The notes: generated by a model not told the origin, from the sequence alone. A stretch of 64,000 bases of DNA from Metabacillus_B sp050107715 (GCF_050107715.1 NZ_JBNILN010000016.1:3415-67414), one strand, 5' to 3'. Counted from the first letter of the stretch, positions 9,928 through 19,071 are shown. Program-made: numbers and translations.

Positions 9928-10209
9928 TTATTTTTTCGTAAATGCCTCATGCAAAGCAGATAACTCGCGTTCAAGGGAATCCAGAAGAACTTTTCCTTCG
10001 TGCTCAAATACCAGTCCGAGACGAACGGCAAAGTCAATTTCCCTGGATAATCCGAACATTTGCGTATCTAAAACCTCTTCATAGAGAGGGCATTGCGGCA
10101 TAGTTAAATTGTCCATCTGAACCTTGATCAATTTCATGATTTTTTCAGCATCCGCTTTTAATAGAGCAAGCGCCTTCTCACGATGATCAATCGCAATCTC
10201 AGAAGCCAA
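9928..10209 (-). CDS. ylaN: YlaN family protein (UPF0358)
   Basis: Small soluble cytosolic protein of 93 residues, mostly helical (ALALLKADAEKIMKLIKVQM, then VRLGLVFEHEGKVLLDSLEREL). The YlaN family is conserved in Bacillales. Staphylococcal YlaN has been tied to iron handling and the Fur regulator, but nothing in this sequence itself shows the function. Position between ftsW and ylaL matches B. subtilis. It has its own terminator and is divergent from ylaL, so it is probably transcribed alone. Confidence 0.9.
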   Translation of the reverse strand: MASEIAIDHREKALALLKADAEKIMKLIKVQMDNLTMPQCPLYEEVLDTQMFGLSREIDFAVRLGLVFEHEGKVLLDSLERELSALHEAFTKK

Positions 10210-10358
10210 ATGAATCCCTCCGTTCCCGAGCGATTACCTCTAATCTATCTATTAATATTAAAGGGAAAAAAGGAAAAAAGCAAGGTATAATGGAGGACAA
10301 ATCGTGCTGTTCTTCGCCAATTACCGGCACAGCTGCCGGATCTGCCGCTGCGCGATCC

Positions 10359-10387
10359 ATGACAACCTCTGAGAAAGCGCTTATAAT
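10359..10387 (+). promoter_or_regulatory. sigma-A promoter of ylaL
   Basis: ATGACA at 10359-10364, a 17-bp spacer, then a perfect TATAAT at 10382-10387, 22 bp before the ylaL ATG. Confidence 0.65.
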
Positions 10388-10408
10388 GGGTTTTGAGGAG
10401 TGATAGCC

Positions 10409-10903
10409 ATGCATAGTATCATTACATTGACAGGCAAAGTAAAACATCCGATTACCATTGATCCAAGTGTGTGGATCTTTGACGAACGCAAAGCTGATCT
10501 TGAAACCTTTTTTACTGTGAATGATGAAACCTGCCATAATGACGAAGCGTATACGAAAGCCATTTCTAAGCATTGGGACCGCGAGATCATGCAAGGAAAT
10601 GAAGCCCCTGCCCAGCCTGAGAAAAAAACGTTTAAGAAACAGGAAATAGCAAACGGGACTTTCGGGATTCGTTTTGCTCCCTTCTTGCTGAACGCAGAGC
10701 TGGAGGAATCCGCTTCCGAAGTTCAGATTCTCTCAAAAAATGGAACCGCTGTCCTCTCTTTGCGTGAAGCAGAGGAACTAGTCGCTTTATTCAGCAAAAA
10801 TGGAAAACCTCTGAAAGATGACGGACCTTTACATTTTTATTTCGGAGATGGTTCCAATAAAGATCGCCCAATTAAAGGGGTTACAAAGATCATCGTAGCT
10901 TAA
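10409..10903 (+). CDS. ylaL: YlaL family protein, unknown function
   Basis: Cytosolic protein of 164 residues, recognised mainly by position beside ylaN and phoH2 and by overall resemblance to B. subtilis YlaL. It begins MHSIITLTGKVKHPITIDPSVW and has a charged linker (about residues 68-80) between two halves. No catalytic motif is evident, and no signal peptide or membrane segment. ATG 10409 is favoured because GAGGAG lies 8-10 bases upstream; the GTG at 10400 overlaps that site. It has its own promoter and terminator, so it is a single-gene unit. Confidence 0.8.
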   Translation: MHSIITLTGKVKHPITIDPSVWIFDERKADLETFFTVNDETCHNDEAYTKAISKHWDREIMQGNEAPAQPEKKTFKKQEIANGTFGIRFAPFLLNAELEESASEVQILSKNGTAVLSLREAEELVALFSKNGKPLKDDGPLHFYFGDGSNKDRPIKGVTKIIVA

Positions 10904-10925
10904 CAAACTAAGCAGAGGCAAATGC

Positions 10926-10963
10926 AAAAAAGTGCTCAGAGTATGACTCTGAGCACTTTTTGC
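10926..10963. terminator. terminator after ylaL
   Basis: AAAAAGTGCTCAGAGT pairs with ACTCTGAGCACTTTTT around ATG. The symmetric A/T flanks could also serve phoH2 readthrough. Confidence 0.9.
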
Positions 10964-11051
10964 TATCCGGAGGTCTTTCCCAGCGCTTTAACGAGACAGC
11001 ATTTTCTGTTTGCGGCCATGACTCAAGCCTTGTGAAGACCAGACAAATGCC

Positions 11052-12380
11052 TTACAGTAAATCTGCAGCGAGCTGGGCCAGGCCGGAACGCTCACCTTTT
11101 ACAAGCTTAACGTGTCCTGCGATCTGCTGATCCTTAAATTTTTCCACCACATACGTTAAACCGTTATTGTATTCATCCAAATACGGGTGATCAATCTGTT
11201 CAGGATCCCCCATCAGCACAATTTTGCTTCTTTCCCCTACCCGAGTCAAAATGGTCTTAACCTCATGCTTTGTAAGATTCTGCGCTTCATCAATGATAAT
11301 AAACTGGTCCGGAATGCTTCTCCCTCTGATATATGTCAAAGCCTCCACCTCGATGGATCCCATACCGGCGAGGATCGCATCCAGTTCCCCGGGTTTTTTT
11401 GTGTTAAATAGAAACTCAAGATTGTCATAAATAGGCTGCATCCAAGGACGGAGCTTTTCTTCTTTTTCCCCCGGAAGAAATCCGATATCTTTTCCAACCG
11501 GAACGATGGGTCTTGCAACAAGAAGCTTTTTAAACGTCCCCATATCCTCTGTTTGAAGCAGTCCTGCCGCAAGAGCAAGAAGAGTTTTGCCGGTACCGGC
11601 TTTTCCTATAAGGGTAACAAGCGGCAAATCGTTTCTCAGCAAAAGCTCGAGCGCCATCGTCTGCTGGACATTTCTCGGCCTTATCCCCCAAATATGATCA
11701 TGGTCTGTAAAGAGCCTTTTCACTTTTTTTCCGGTCTTATCAACCATTCCCACTGCTGAGGCAGATCCGCCAAGGGCATCCTTCATAATGACAAACTGAT
11801 TCGGATAAAACGGATGGTTCGTAACTTCTGTCAAAGTAAGCTCATTTTTCTCATAAAACCTGTCCAAGTTTCCCTTGTCTATGTATAGGTCGAGGAAACC
11901 CGTATAAATATGATCCACTTCCACAACGCGGTCGCTTAGAAAATCTTCTGCAATTAACCCGAGGGCATCAGCCTTTACACGGACGAGCGTGTCTTTGCTG
12001 ACTATTATTACAGGCCGGCCGTTTTCTTTCGTTTTCTCTTCGTTTGAAAGGTTATTGGCTACAGCCAGGATGCGGTTGTCGTTCGTCTTTTCCACAAAAA
12101 TGTCCTGTAATTCATGGAAAGACCGGTGGTTAAGCTCTATTCTTAAAACTCCGCCATTACGGAGCGGTATTTTTTCATGAAGCTTCCCTTCTTCCCGAAG
12201 CCCGTCAATCAGCTTCGAAACCTGGCGTGCATTACGTCCTACTTCATCCATATAGCGTTTTTTGGAGTCCACTTCCTCCAGCACAACGGCTGGGATGACT
12301 ACTTCATTGTCATCAAATGAAAAAATTGAATTCGGGTCTTGCAGCAAAACATTTGTGTCCAGAACATAAACCTTATTCAA
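11052..12380 (-). CDS. ylaK: PhoH family PIN-ATPase YlaK (PhoH2)
   Basis: Fusion of an N-terminal PIN nuclease-like domain (YVLDTNVLLQDP, residues 4-15, with the acidic site) and a C-terminal PhoH ATPase (Walker A GKAGTGKT at 259-266; Walker B FIIIDEAQNL). PhoH2 proteins have been described as RNA helicase/ribonucleases; activity here is inferred from the family. Start TTG 12380 follows TTAGGAGGCGG at ideal spacing and gives 442 residues, the length of B. subtilis YlaK. The longer frame to 12434 has no ribosome site and unrelated residues. Divergent from ylaJ. Confidence 0.94.
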   Translation of the reverse strand: MNKVYVLDTNVLLQDPNSIFSFDDNEVVIPAVVLEEVDSKKRYMDEVGRNARQVSKLIDGLREEGKLHEKIPLRNGGVLRIELNHRSFHELQDIFVEKTNDNRILAVANNLSNEEKTKENGRPVIIVSKDTLVRVKADALGLIAEDFLSDRVVEVDHIYTGFLDLYIDKGNLDRFYEKNELTLTEVTNHPFYPNQFVIMKDALGGSASAVGMVDKTGKKVKRLFTDHDHIWGIRPRNVQQTMALELLLRNDLPLVTLIGKAGTGKTLLALAAGLLQTEDMGTFKKLLVARPIVPVGKDIGFLPGEKEEKLRPWMQPIYDNLEFLFNTKKPGELDAILAGMGSIEVEALTYIRGRSIPDQFIIIDEAQNLTKHEVKTILTRVGERSKIVLMGDPEQIDHPYLDEYNNGLTYVVEKFKDQQIAGHVKLVKGERSGLAQLAADLL

Positions 12381-12542
12381 TATTCCGCCTCCTAATCCGC
12401 ATATGGCAGCCTGAGCCGCCTTCCCTCTCGTCACCAGTGCAAAGCCTGTTCACTAATCGTTGCTAAAATATATGATTTTGTGAATAAAGATAGAAGGTTA
12501 ATTAGACAATAAAGTAAAAAGCCATTCAAAAGGAGTGCTCTT

Positions 12543-13154
12543 ATGCTGCGATCGTTACTATATTCCGTCATTACTGCCCTTTTCATGCTGACAGCCTGCT
12601 CAGCAAATGAAAATTCCCAAGGTGAGACCTCCAGCGATTACAAATCTAAGCCCATTACAGTCAAGAACAGCATCGAACGCCCGGTAGAGCGTCAAACAGG
12701 ACAGCAGATTTCGAAGCATCTTGTGGAAATCGCCAACCGTGTGCCTGACGTAAATGATGCGACCGCCGTTGTCCTGGGCAAATATGCCATCGTTGGGATT
12801 GATGTGAATGCAAAACTGGATAGAAGCAAAGTAGAATCCATCAAATACGCCGTGGCAGAAAGTCTTAAGGACGATCCATACGGGGCCACTGCCATTGTTG
12901 TAGCAGATGCAGATACGAACCAGCGTCTGCGCCAAATGGCGAATGAAATCCAGCAGGGGCGTCCGATCGGCGGCATCCTTGATGAGCTGGCTTCAATCGT
13001 TGGCCGCGTAATGCCGGATGTACCTAATGATACGATTGATAATCAGGAAAAAGAACCAACCGAGCAGGACAATGACCAGCTGCCTAAAAAAGAGCAGGAT
13101 GAACTGGACAATGAACAAAACGACCAATCCAGAAAAGAAATTCAAAAGAATTGA
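12543..13154 (+). CDS. ylaJ: YhcN/YlaJ family sporulation lipoprotein
   Basis: Spore lipoprotein of 203 residues. The signal peptide ends in the lipobox LTAC (Cys at residue 19). The YhcN/YlaJ domain follows (about 50-160, with ANRVPDVNDATAVVLGKYAIVGIDV), and a very acidic, Glu/Asp/Gln-rich tail comes after about 165. YlaJ in B. subtilis contributes to germination. An AAAGGAG site precedes ATG. A TGAATA at 12481-12486 followed 17 bp later by GACAATA loosely resembles a forespore-type promoter, but the match is weak. Confidence 0.9.
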   Translation: MLRSLLYSVITALFMLTACSANENSQGETSSDYKSKPITVKNSIERPVERQTGQQISKHLVEIANRVPDVNDATAVVLGKYAIVGIDVNAKLDRSKVESIKYAVAESLKDDPYGATAIVVADADTNQRLRQMANEIQQGRPIGGILDELASIVGRVMPDVPNDTIDNQEKEPTEQDNDQLPKKEQDELDNEQNDQSRKEIQKN

Positions 13155-13225
13155 TTCCATACAGGGTGCAGACGCAAGCAGTTTGAGCTTTAGATTCCAT
13201 TAAAACATGCAGCAGGTAAACGCAT

Positions 13226-13262
13226 AAAAGCTTAGCCTGAAAATTTTGGGCTAAGCTTTTTT
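13226..13262. terminator. bidirectional terminator between ylaJ and the flavin-binding protein gene
   Basis: AAAAGCTTAGCC pairs with GGCTAAGCTTTT with T-runs on both outer sides. It overlaps the last codons of the minus-strand gene. Confidence 0.85.
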
Positions 13263-13706
13263 CATTGCGTCCATAACCTGCTGATCAAGCCGGGCAGCCG
13301 CCTTTTCGTCATACGTCTTTGCATACTGCGGTTCAGCAGATATTCGGGAACCGTAAAACATGACATCCCGGACCTCAGAAATTTCAAGCTCCACCAAAGC
13401 AAGCTTTAGAGGGACATTTTCAAGCTTCTCTTGTTTTACATGAGCATTTCCAATGATCGAATACGCAGACTCGTTCGCCAAAAGATTAATAACAGCAGCA
13501 GGATGCTTATGTATATTTTCTAAAATACTTGAGCGGGTATCCAAAGCGAAATAAATCCTCTGCCGATCCGGCGCAAGCACCCATGATATTGCATTTACAT
13601 TAGGTGCCCCCGTCTCTTGATCAATCGTTGCTATTGTCACAAACCTTTCCTTCTGCAAAGCATTAAAAAGCGGGTCAATAAGCTGATTCTCTACTTTGTT
13701 CGCCAT
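13251..13706 (-). CDS. pyridoxamine 5'-phosphate oxidase-like FMN-binding protein
   Basis: Cytosolic protein of 151 residues with the split-barrel flavin-binding fold of the PPOX class. The N-terminal half reads FVTIATIDQETGAPNVNAISWV, the strand pair typical of this family, followed by RIYFALDTRSSILENIHKHP. Substrate is unknown; members bind FMN, F420 or haem. GGAGGG lies before ATG 13706. Two upstream ATGs (to 13751) lack a site. It interrupts the B. subtilis-like ylaJ-ylaI order. Confidence 0.8.
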   Translation of the reverse strand: MANKVENQLIDPLFNALQKERFVTIATIDQETGAPNVNAISWVLAPDRQRIYFALDTRSSILENIHKHPAAVINLLANESAYSIIGNAHVKQEKLENVPLKLALVELEISEVRDVMFYGSRISAEPQYAKTYDEKAAARLDQQVMDAMKKA

Positions 13707-13852
13707 ATTCATCCCTCCAATGCTGCGGTATAGATCTATCATACCTATCATACCGATTTTTCACAAATGTTCCAATAAAAACTCTTACCGTAAAGCAACT
13801 TTTTCTGCCTGTGTTATAATCGGTCTATATAAACTGTTTAGAGGTGCTATCC

Positions 13853-14056
13853 ATGAGAGTAAAATGTGTAATATGCGACCAAGTCCACACCATAGATGAT
13901 GAAACCCTGCTGGCTAAAAGACTCCGCAACAGGCCCATTCATACCTATACATGCCCGGAATGCTACGACCGCATTGAGGTGCGAACGAAAGAACGCCTAA
14001 AAACTGGAAACTTCAGGTTATACCGCGATAAAGAAACCGGTGACTTCCTATCATGA
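13853..14056 (+). CDS. ylaI: YlaI family zinc-ribbon protein (DUF2197)
   Basis: Small protein of 67 residues with two CxxC knuckles (CVICDQ at residues 5-10 and CPEC near residue 36), so a zinc ribbon is expected. Conserved middle LLAKRLRNRPIHTY matches recalled B. subtilis YlaI. Function unknown. ATG 13853 has GAGGTG upstream; the GTG at 13844 is part of that site. The stop overlaps the next start (ATGA at 14053), so the two genes are likely translationally coupled. Confidence 0.88.
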   Translation: MRVKCVICDQVHTIDDETLLAKRLRNRPIHTYTCPECYDRIEVRTKERLKTGNFRLYRDKETGDFLS

Positions 14057-14484
14057 TCTTGCGGGGCGGGCTTTGCGGTCTGGCCGGCGGTTTTGCTCTT
14101 GGTTTTTTTCTAAAATGGACGCAGGGCGTAACAGGACTCACCGTTTATACCCTGCTCCTGAATATCGATTTTTTGTATCCATACCCGCTGCCCGAGTGGG
14201 TTGAATTTGCGATTCATTTAGGGGTAGCTGTTTTAATCGGAGCCGGGTTTGGAGCAATCGTTAAAAAAACCCGGATTTCACGTTTCAGAAACCAGCTCTT
14301 ACTTGCTTCTCTCATAACTTTGCCAGCTGTGTTCTTATACTTTCCACTCTCATTACTAGCCATCAAAAGTGTCCCCTCTATCTGGAATGCTGCCGCTTTT
14401 GGATGGTGGTCAGCGGGGCATGCTGTTTTTGTCTTAGCTATGTGCGGGGGCGTATGGGCATTTACTTCAAAAAGAACAAATTAG
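14053..14484 (+). CDS. small polytopic membrane protein, unknown
   Basis: Protein of 143 residues with about four hydrophobic segments: near residues 4-25, 50-70 (LGVAVLIGAGFGAIV), 82-103 and 115-137. No family recognised. It shares ATGA with the end of ylaI and has no separate ribosome site of note, so coupling to ylaI seems likely. I see no signature residues that suggest transport or enzymatic activity. Confidence 0.7.
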   Translation: MILRGGLCGLAGGFALGFFLKWTQGVTGLTVYTLLLNIDFLYPYPLPEWVEFAIHLGVAVLIGAGFGAIVKKTRISRFRNQLLLASLITLPAVFLYFPLSLLAIKSVPSIWNAAAFGWWSAGHAVFVLAMCGGVWAFTSKRTN

Positions 14485-14731
14485 ATATCTGCTTCCCCTC
14501 GCAATACTCTCCTTATACATGGAATTTTATTTGACCCATCGTTTCTAGAAAGAGTGTTTTATTCAGCTTTAGATGAATGAATTAGACCCACATGCATTTT
14601 ATTTCATTTTCCACAATCATGTAATTTGTCCGTGCCTTTATAGAGCAGGTACGCTTTTGCACGTGGAGCAGCCTGGACACAGGCATGTATATACATACCC
14701 CTATCCTATTTATATAGATAGACTTCCAAAC

Positions 14732-14756
14732 CAAAAAAACCCCAATCCAAGGGGTT
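14732..14756 (-). terminator. terminator after the ylaH operon
   Basis: ACCCC and GGGGT stem followed by T7 on the minus strand, directly after the stop of the gene at 14756. The remaining 14485-14731 shows no gene. Confidence 0.75.
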
Positions 14757-15043
14757 CACAAACAATAATTTTGATACCGGTCCGGTTCACGCCGCATCTG
14801 GTCTTTCATCACATCAATCAGCTCCGCAGGGAAGCGGGTGCGGTATTCTTTTCCGTTCTGCAGGCAGGTGATCCAATAAAGGCCCTCCTCCATTTTATAG
14901 GAGAGCTGATTGATTCCATGATCCTCTTTGAGAACGCTTTCAAAAAGTGCTGCGGTTTCAGCGGCAGATAGATCGTCAGGTCTGTCGAGAGCTACTACTT
15001 TAATAGAGAGCCAGTTATAGAGGGCATCCTGCAGGGATCTCAT
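14756..15043 (-). CDS. hypothetical protein downstream of ylaH
   Basis: Cytosolic protein of 95 residues, helix-strand mix, with MEEGLYWITCLQNGKEYRTRFP near the middle. No family recognised. Its ATG overlaps the ylaH stop (ATGA), showing translational coupling, and a terminator follows at once. The tight overlap with ylaH is the main evidence that it is a real gene. Confidence 0.7.
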   Translation of the reverse strand: MRSLQDALYNWLSIKVVALDRPDDLSAAETAALFESVLKEDHGINQLSYKMEEGLYWITCLQNGKEYRTRFPAELIDVMKDQMRREPDRYQNYCL

Positions 15044-15357
15044 ACGGACTGCTCCATTTTTTTATGGCGTCTTAGCCGGATTTTATAAATGATCAGGATC
15101 AGGGATGCGATGATTAGCCCTTCGGCTATCGGGAGAAAGATAGCTAGGAAGGTCAAGATGATGCAGCCGAGAAAAAGGAACAGATAAATGAGCGCGGCTT
15201 TAAGAGGCGGCAATTTTTTTGCGAAGCCCAGCTTAAACACAATAATAGAAAGAATTAGGACAACTGTGAGCATCGTCCATCCACCGGCAGCCGGGTTCAA
15301 TGCAGTATAAATTAATTTCGCCACCGGCCACATGCTGCTGTATACATCCGGTTCCAC
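15040..15357 (-). CDS. ylaH: YlaH-like membrane protein
   Basis: Protein of 105 residues with three membrane segments (about 24-43, 52-73, 77-96). The stretch VFKLGFAKKLPPLKAALIYL followed by GCIILTFLAIFLPIAEGL matches recalled B. subtilis YlaH closely. Function unknown. Start is GTG 15357, seven bases after AGGAGGAAA. An ATG three bases earlier is out of frame. It lies downstream of the typA terminator and upstream of an overlapping hypothetical gene. Confidence 0.88.
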   Translation of the reverse strand: MEPDVYSSMWPVAKLIYTALNPAAGGWTMLTVVLILSIIVFKLGFAKKLPPLKAALIYLFLFLGCIILTFLAIFLPIAEGLIIASLILIIYKIRLRRHKKMEQSV

Positions 15358-15390
15358 ATCGATTTCCTCCTATTCTGTTTTCCATATAAA

Positions 15391-15431
15391 AGAAAATGGT
15401 TTCTTTCAGAGTAGCAAAGAAACCATTTTCG
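15391..15431 (-). terminator. terminator after typA
   Basis: A perfect 15-bp stem, GAAAATGGTTTCTTT and AAAGAAACCATTTTC, sits between typA and ylaH. It should separate most typA transcripts from ylaH. Confidence 0.85.
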
Positions 15432-15449
15432 GACAAGCTTTTATTCAGT

Positions 15450-17291
15450 TTACATGCCAGAGAGTTTCTTTTTCTTGGCAGCTCTTTCACGTTCGTTTTT
15501 ATCGAGAATTTTCTTTCTCAAACGAATGGACTCAGGCGTTACTTCACAGTATTCATCATCATTCAAGTACTCGAGGGATTCCTCTAGTGTCATGATGCGC
15601 GGTTTTTTCATCGTTGTTGTTTGATCTTTTGTTGCTGAACGGACGTTTGTTTGCTGTTTCATTCTGCAGATGTTTACGACAAGGTCGCTGTCACGGTTAT
15701 GTTCTCCAACGATCATTCCCTGGTAAACGTCTGTGCCTGGTTCAACAAAGATTACGCCGCGGTCTTCAATTCCCATGATTCCGTAACCGGATGACTTGCC
15801 GTTCTCCATGGATACAAGTACACCCTGACGGCGTCCTCCAACCTGGCCGGTCGCCATTGGCTGGTAACTGTCAAACGTATGATTGATAATTCCATAGCCG
15901 CGAGTCAGAGAAAGGAACTCTGTAGAATAGCCGATCAATCCGCGTGATGGAACCATGAAGATCATTCTTACTTGGCCGTTTCCATTATTGATCATGTCCA
16001 GCATTTCACCTTTACGGGCACCGATGGATTCCATTACTGCTCCTGTATAATCTTCTGGAACATCAATTTGAACGCGCTCCACAGGCTCGCAGCGGACACC
16101 GTCGATTTCCCGGACAATAACTTCAGGCTTTGACACTTGAAGCTCGTAGTTTTCGCGGCGCATGTTTTCAATCAGGATAGAAAGATGAAGCTCTCCGCGT
16201 CCCGAAACTGTCCATGCATCTGGAGAATCCGTATTTTCTACGCGCAGGCTGACGTCTGTCTGAAGCTGCTGCATAAGGCGCTCTTCAATTTTACGGGAGG
16301 TAACGAATTTCCCTTCGCGTCCAGCAAATGGACTGTTGTTTACAAGGAAAGTCATTTGAAGTGTCGGCTCATCAATACGCAGGATAGGAAGTGCTTCCTG
16401 GTGTTCTACCGGGCAAACGGTTTCTCCTACATTGATGTCTTCCATTCCGGAGACAGCAACGAGGTCTCCGGCGCGTGCTTCTTCAATTTCAACACGCTTC
16501 AACCCTTGGAAACCAAAGATTTTTGTTACGCGGAAGTTTTTCACTGACCCGTCAAGCTTCATGAGGGAGACTTGCTGGCCAACTTGCATCGTTCCTCTGA
16601 ATACCCGGCCAATTCCAATACGGCCAACGTAGTCGTTGTAATCTAGAAGGGCTACTTGGAACTGAAGCGGATCTTCACTGTTATCAATAGGTGTCGGAAT
16701 GGTTTCCATGATTGACTCAAAGATGCACTCCATGTTTTCTTCCTGTTCAGCAGGATCCGGGTTCATGCTCGCGGTCCCGTTGACAGCAGAAGCAAATACA
16801 ACCGGGAATTCCAGCTGTTCTTCAGTTGCATCCAGCTCAATGAACAGGTCGATTACTTCATCTACCACTTCCTGCGGGCGGGCAGAATCTTTATCGATTT
16901 TGTTCACAACAACAATCGGAGTCAATTTTTGCTCCAATGCTTTTTTCAGAACAAAACGTGTTTGAGGCATGCATCCCTCATACGCATCAACAACGAGAAG
17001 TACACCGTCCACCATTTTCATGATCCGTTCTACTTCGCCGCCAAAGTCGGCATGGCCCGGCGTGTCCAGAATATTGATGCGTGTGTCTTTATATTGAATA
17101 GCCGTGTTTTTGGCCAAGATTGTTATTCCGCGTTCACGTTCCAAATCATTGGAGTCCATGGCACGTTCAGCAACCTGCTCGTTCGCACGGAATGTTCCAG
17201 CTTGATGAAGCAGTTTGTCTACCAGCGTCGTTTTCCCATGGTCAACGTGGGCAATAATCGCAATATTGCGAAGATCGTTTCGAAGTTTCAC
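15450..17291 (-). CDS. typA: ribosome-associated GTPase TypA/BipA
   Basis: Translational GTPase of the elongation-factor G type that binds 70S ribosomes and helps 50S assembly and growth under stress. The 613-residue protein has G1 AHVDHGKT (14-21), RERGITI switch I, G3 DTPGHADFGGEV and G4 NKIDKD. EF-G-like domains III and V follow, then the BipA-specific C-terminal domain with GRRQGVLVSMENGKSSGYGI. Length is standard. In B. subtilis this is ylaG, beside ylaF and ylaH as here. Confidence 0.97.
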   Translation of the reverse strand: MKLRNDLRNIAIIAHVDHGKTTLVDKLLHQAGTFRANEQVAERAMDSNDLERERGITILAKNTAIQYKDTRINILDTPGHADFGGEVERIMKMVDGVLLVVDAYEGCMPQTRFVLKKALEQKLTPIVVVNKIDKDSARPQEVVDEVIDLFIELDATEEQLEFPVVFASAVNGTASMNPDPAEQEENMECIFESIMETIPTPIDNSEDPLQFQVALLDYNDYVGRIGIGRVFRGTMQVGQQVSLMKLDGSVKNFRVTKIFGFQGLKRVEIEEARAGDLVAVSGMEDINVGETVCPVEHQEALPILRIDEPTLQMTFLVNNSPFAGREGKFVTSRKIEERLMQQLQTDVSLRVENTDSPDAWTVSGRGELHLSILIENMRRENYELQVSKPEVIVREIDGVRCEPVERVQIDVPEDYTGAVMESIGARKGEMLDMINNGNGQVRMIFMVPSRGLIGYSTEFLSLTRGYGIINHTFDSYQPMATGQVGGRRQGVLVSMENGKSSGYGIMGIEDRGVIFVEPGTDVYQGMIVGEHNRDSDLVVNICRMKQQTNVRSATKDQTTTMKKPRIMTLEESLEYLNDDEYCEVTPESIRLRKKILDKNERERAAKKKKLSGM

Positions 17292-17410
17292 AATTTCATC
17301 TCCTATAATTTCAAAATACCCTCGATATTATAACACACACTGCTGGTAAAATAGAAAGTTTTTAAGTAAACTTAATTCAGAATCTTTTTTTATGTTAGGG
17401 GATGCAGCAA

Positions 17411-17596
17411 ATGAAATCGGTTAAATGGAGATTTTTAGTGCTGGCCGTTCTGGCAGCCGTGATGATGATGATGATTGGAATTTCTGTCGGTCTGAGGAGT
17501 ATCCTTGGCATCGTGGCCTCTATTATTGGATTGTGCGCAGTAATGGGCTTTGGTTTTGCAACGAAGAAGAGAATGCGGGAAAAGGGACTTTTATAA
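17411..17596 (+). CDS. ylaF: YlaF-like small membrane protein
   Basis: Protein of 61 residues with two hydrophobic segments and the C-terminal AVMGFGFATKKRMREKGLL that matches recalled B. subtilis YlaF. Function unknown. ATG 17411 is favoured: TTAGGGG lies at proper spacing, while the ATG at 17402 abuts it. Divergent from typA and followed by a terminator. Confidence 0.83.
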   Translation: MKSVKWRFLVLAVLAAVMMMMIGISVGLRSILGIVASIIGLCAVMGFGFATKKRMREKGLL

Positions 17597-17599
17597 TAT

Positions 17600-17638
17600 A
17601 AATAAGACCGGGAGGACAGCCTCTGCGGTCTTATTTTT
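17600..17638. terminator. terminator after ylaF
   Basis: AAATAAGACCG pairs with CGGTCTTATTT, then further T residues. Confidence 0.8.
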
Positions 17639-17665
17639 GTATACGCGATTCTGCTGTTTCAGCAT

Positions 17666-18118
17666 CTACAAAGGAAAAATTAATACCATATATTCCTTAT
17701 CCCCGATTTTCTCAAGCTTGTATTGCTCAAATCCGCCTGCGCTTAAAAATCGGATCCACTCAAGCCTGGCTTCCGGAACTCCAGCGAACAAAACTTTGTG
17801 TCCTTGAAGCCTCAATTCCTTTCCGATCAGAGAAAGGATCTCTTTTCCCGTTCCGCGGCCTCTGAAATCCGGATGAACCAAAATGGTGCCAAGCCAGGCC
17901 TTTTCATTGGAAGGAACCCACTCTGCTAAAAAGGAAATGGCCAGCGGAATGCCATTCTTCTCCCATATTCTCCATTCTCCCTGGTACATTTCATGCCGCT
18001 TCATATAATCAGATAATTCGTCTGGATCTGATTCTTCCTTAATCCAATCAGGACTATTTTGCGCGCATTGTTTAAAAAAATGAAGGTCTTCTTCGTGAAA
18101 AGCCCTGTATTGAAGCAT
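17666..18118 (-). CDS. GNAT family N-acetyltransferase
   Basis: Cytosolic acetyltransferase of 150 residues with the acetyl-CoA binding motif A WLGTILVHPDFRGRGTGKEIL (about 75-95), containing the RGRGTG loop. Acceptor unknown. It begins one base after the suhB stop, so it is cotranscribed with suhB and probably translationally coupled. The C-terminal half, with FAGVPEARLEWIRFLSAGGF, fits the usual motif B region. Confidence 0.83.
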   Translation of the reverse strand: MLQYRAFHEEDLHFFKQCAQNSPDWIKEESDPDELSDYMKRHEMYQGEWRIWEKNGIPLAISFLAEWVPSNEKAWLGTILVHPDFRGRGTGKEILSLIGKELRLQGHKVLFAGVPEARLEWIRFLSAGGFEQYKLEKIGDKEYMVLIFPL

Positions 18119-18119
18119 G

Positions 18120-18914
18120 CTATGATTTCTTCAGGTACGTGCTGAATATTTCCTGATGAAGACCGTCTCTTGCTGCCAGTATGCTGTTCGGGCCGATTAC
18201 ATTCACATCTTCCCCATCCACTGTTGTTGCTACCGCACCGGTTTCCTCAAGCAAAATTAATCCGGCTGCAAAATCCCAGGGAGCGAGTCTCATCGTAATA
18301 TAGCAATCCAGGCGACCTGATGCGACGTAAGCAAACTCCAGTGCCGCTGAGCCATATGATCTAGTACCGCGAGAATGGCGAACCAGCGGCGCTAAAACAG
18401 AAGGATCAATTCTTTTGTTTTCCGTGATCCAGGTTGCATTTAAGCCGATGATGGATTCTTTCACTTCTCTTTTTTCCAGCACAGGCAATGGGGTTTCATT
18501 CATAAATGCCCCCTGGCCTTTCACTGCATGATAAAGCTCATCTTGGACCACGTCGTAAATAAGACCGATCATCCCTATTCCATCCTCGTAAATTCCAATG
18601 GATATGGCAAAATTTCTTTGCTGATGAACAAAATTCATTGTGCCGTCGATCGGATCGATGATCCAGATTATTCCTTTTTCATCCTCTATTTCATGGCCAT
18701 AGCCTTCTTCTCCTAAAATGCGGTGATCCGGATACGTTTCTTTAATTTTGCTGATAAAAAATTGTTCTGTTTCTTTGTCCATATTTGTAACAAGGTCATT
18801 TGGATTGGATTTTGTTTGAATAGAAAGAGAAGTTGCAAAAGAACTTCTGATGCGTTCACCGGCTTCTCTTACCCAGCTCTTTGCTTTCCCGTCAATTTCT
18901 TTCCAAATTGTCAT
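18120..18914 (-). CDS. suhB: inositol-1-monophosphatase family phosphatase
   Basis: Mg-dependent, Li-sensitive type sugar or inositol monophosphatase. The 264-residue protein has the metal-site motifs of the family: GEEGYGHE (Glu ligands), IDPIDGTMNFVHQ (DPxDGT) and the C-terminal WDFAAGLILLEETGA (WDxAAG). Matches B. subtilis SuhB/YktC by position before yktB and yktA. Actual substrate is unproven; some members dephosphorylate NADP or fructose bisphosphate. Followed directly by an acetyltransferase gene. Confidence 0.93.
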   Translation of the reverse strand: MTIWKEIDGKAKSWVREAGERIRSSFATSLSIQTKSNPNDLVTNMDKETEQFFISKIKETYPDHRILGEEGYGHEIEDEKGIIWIIDPIDGTMNFVHQQRNFAISIGIYEDGIGMIGLIYDVVQDELYHAVKGQGAFMNETPLPVLEKREVKESIIGLNATWITENKRIDPSVLAPLVRHSRGTRSYGSAALEFAYVASGRLDCYITMRLAPWDFAAGLILLEETGAVATTVDGEDVNVIGPNSILAARDGLHQEIFSTYLKKS

Positions 18915-19037
18915 GGTTAGCCTCTTTTCTGTTAGGACTAGTCAGATAAGCCTGTCCATATTATGTAATCGTTATGTTTTCAGGATACTTCATGGGGTTT
19001 CCTAATTCAAGCATGAAGGGGGAGGGCGAAGACGCAG

Positions 19038-19071
19038 ATAAAAACGAACCTTTTAGAGGTTCGTTTAAAAC
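19038..19071 (-). terminator. terminator after the small gene at 19081
   Basis: AAACGAACC pairs with GGTTCGTTT, followed by TTAT on the minus strand. Confidence 0.7.

Noticed and set aside
14573..14971. 132-codon plus frame
   Set aside because: Antisense to the ylaH-operon gene and its terminator, without a ribosome site.
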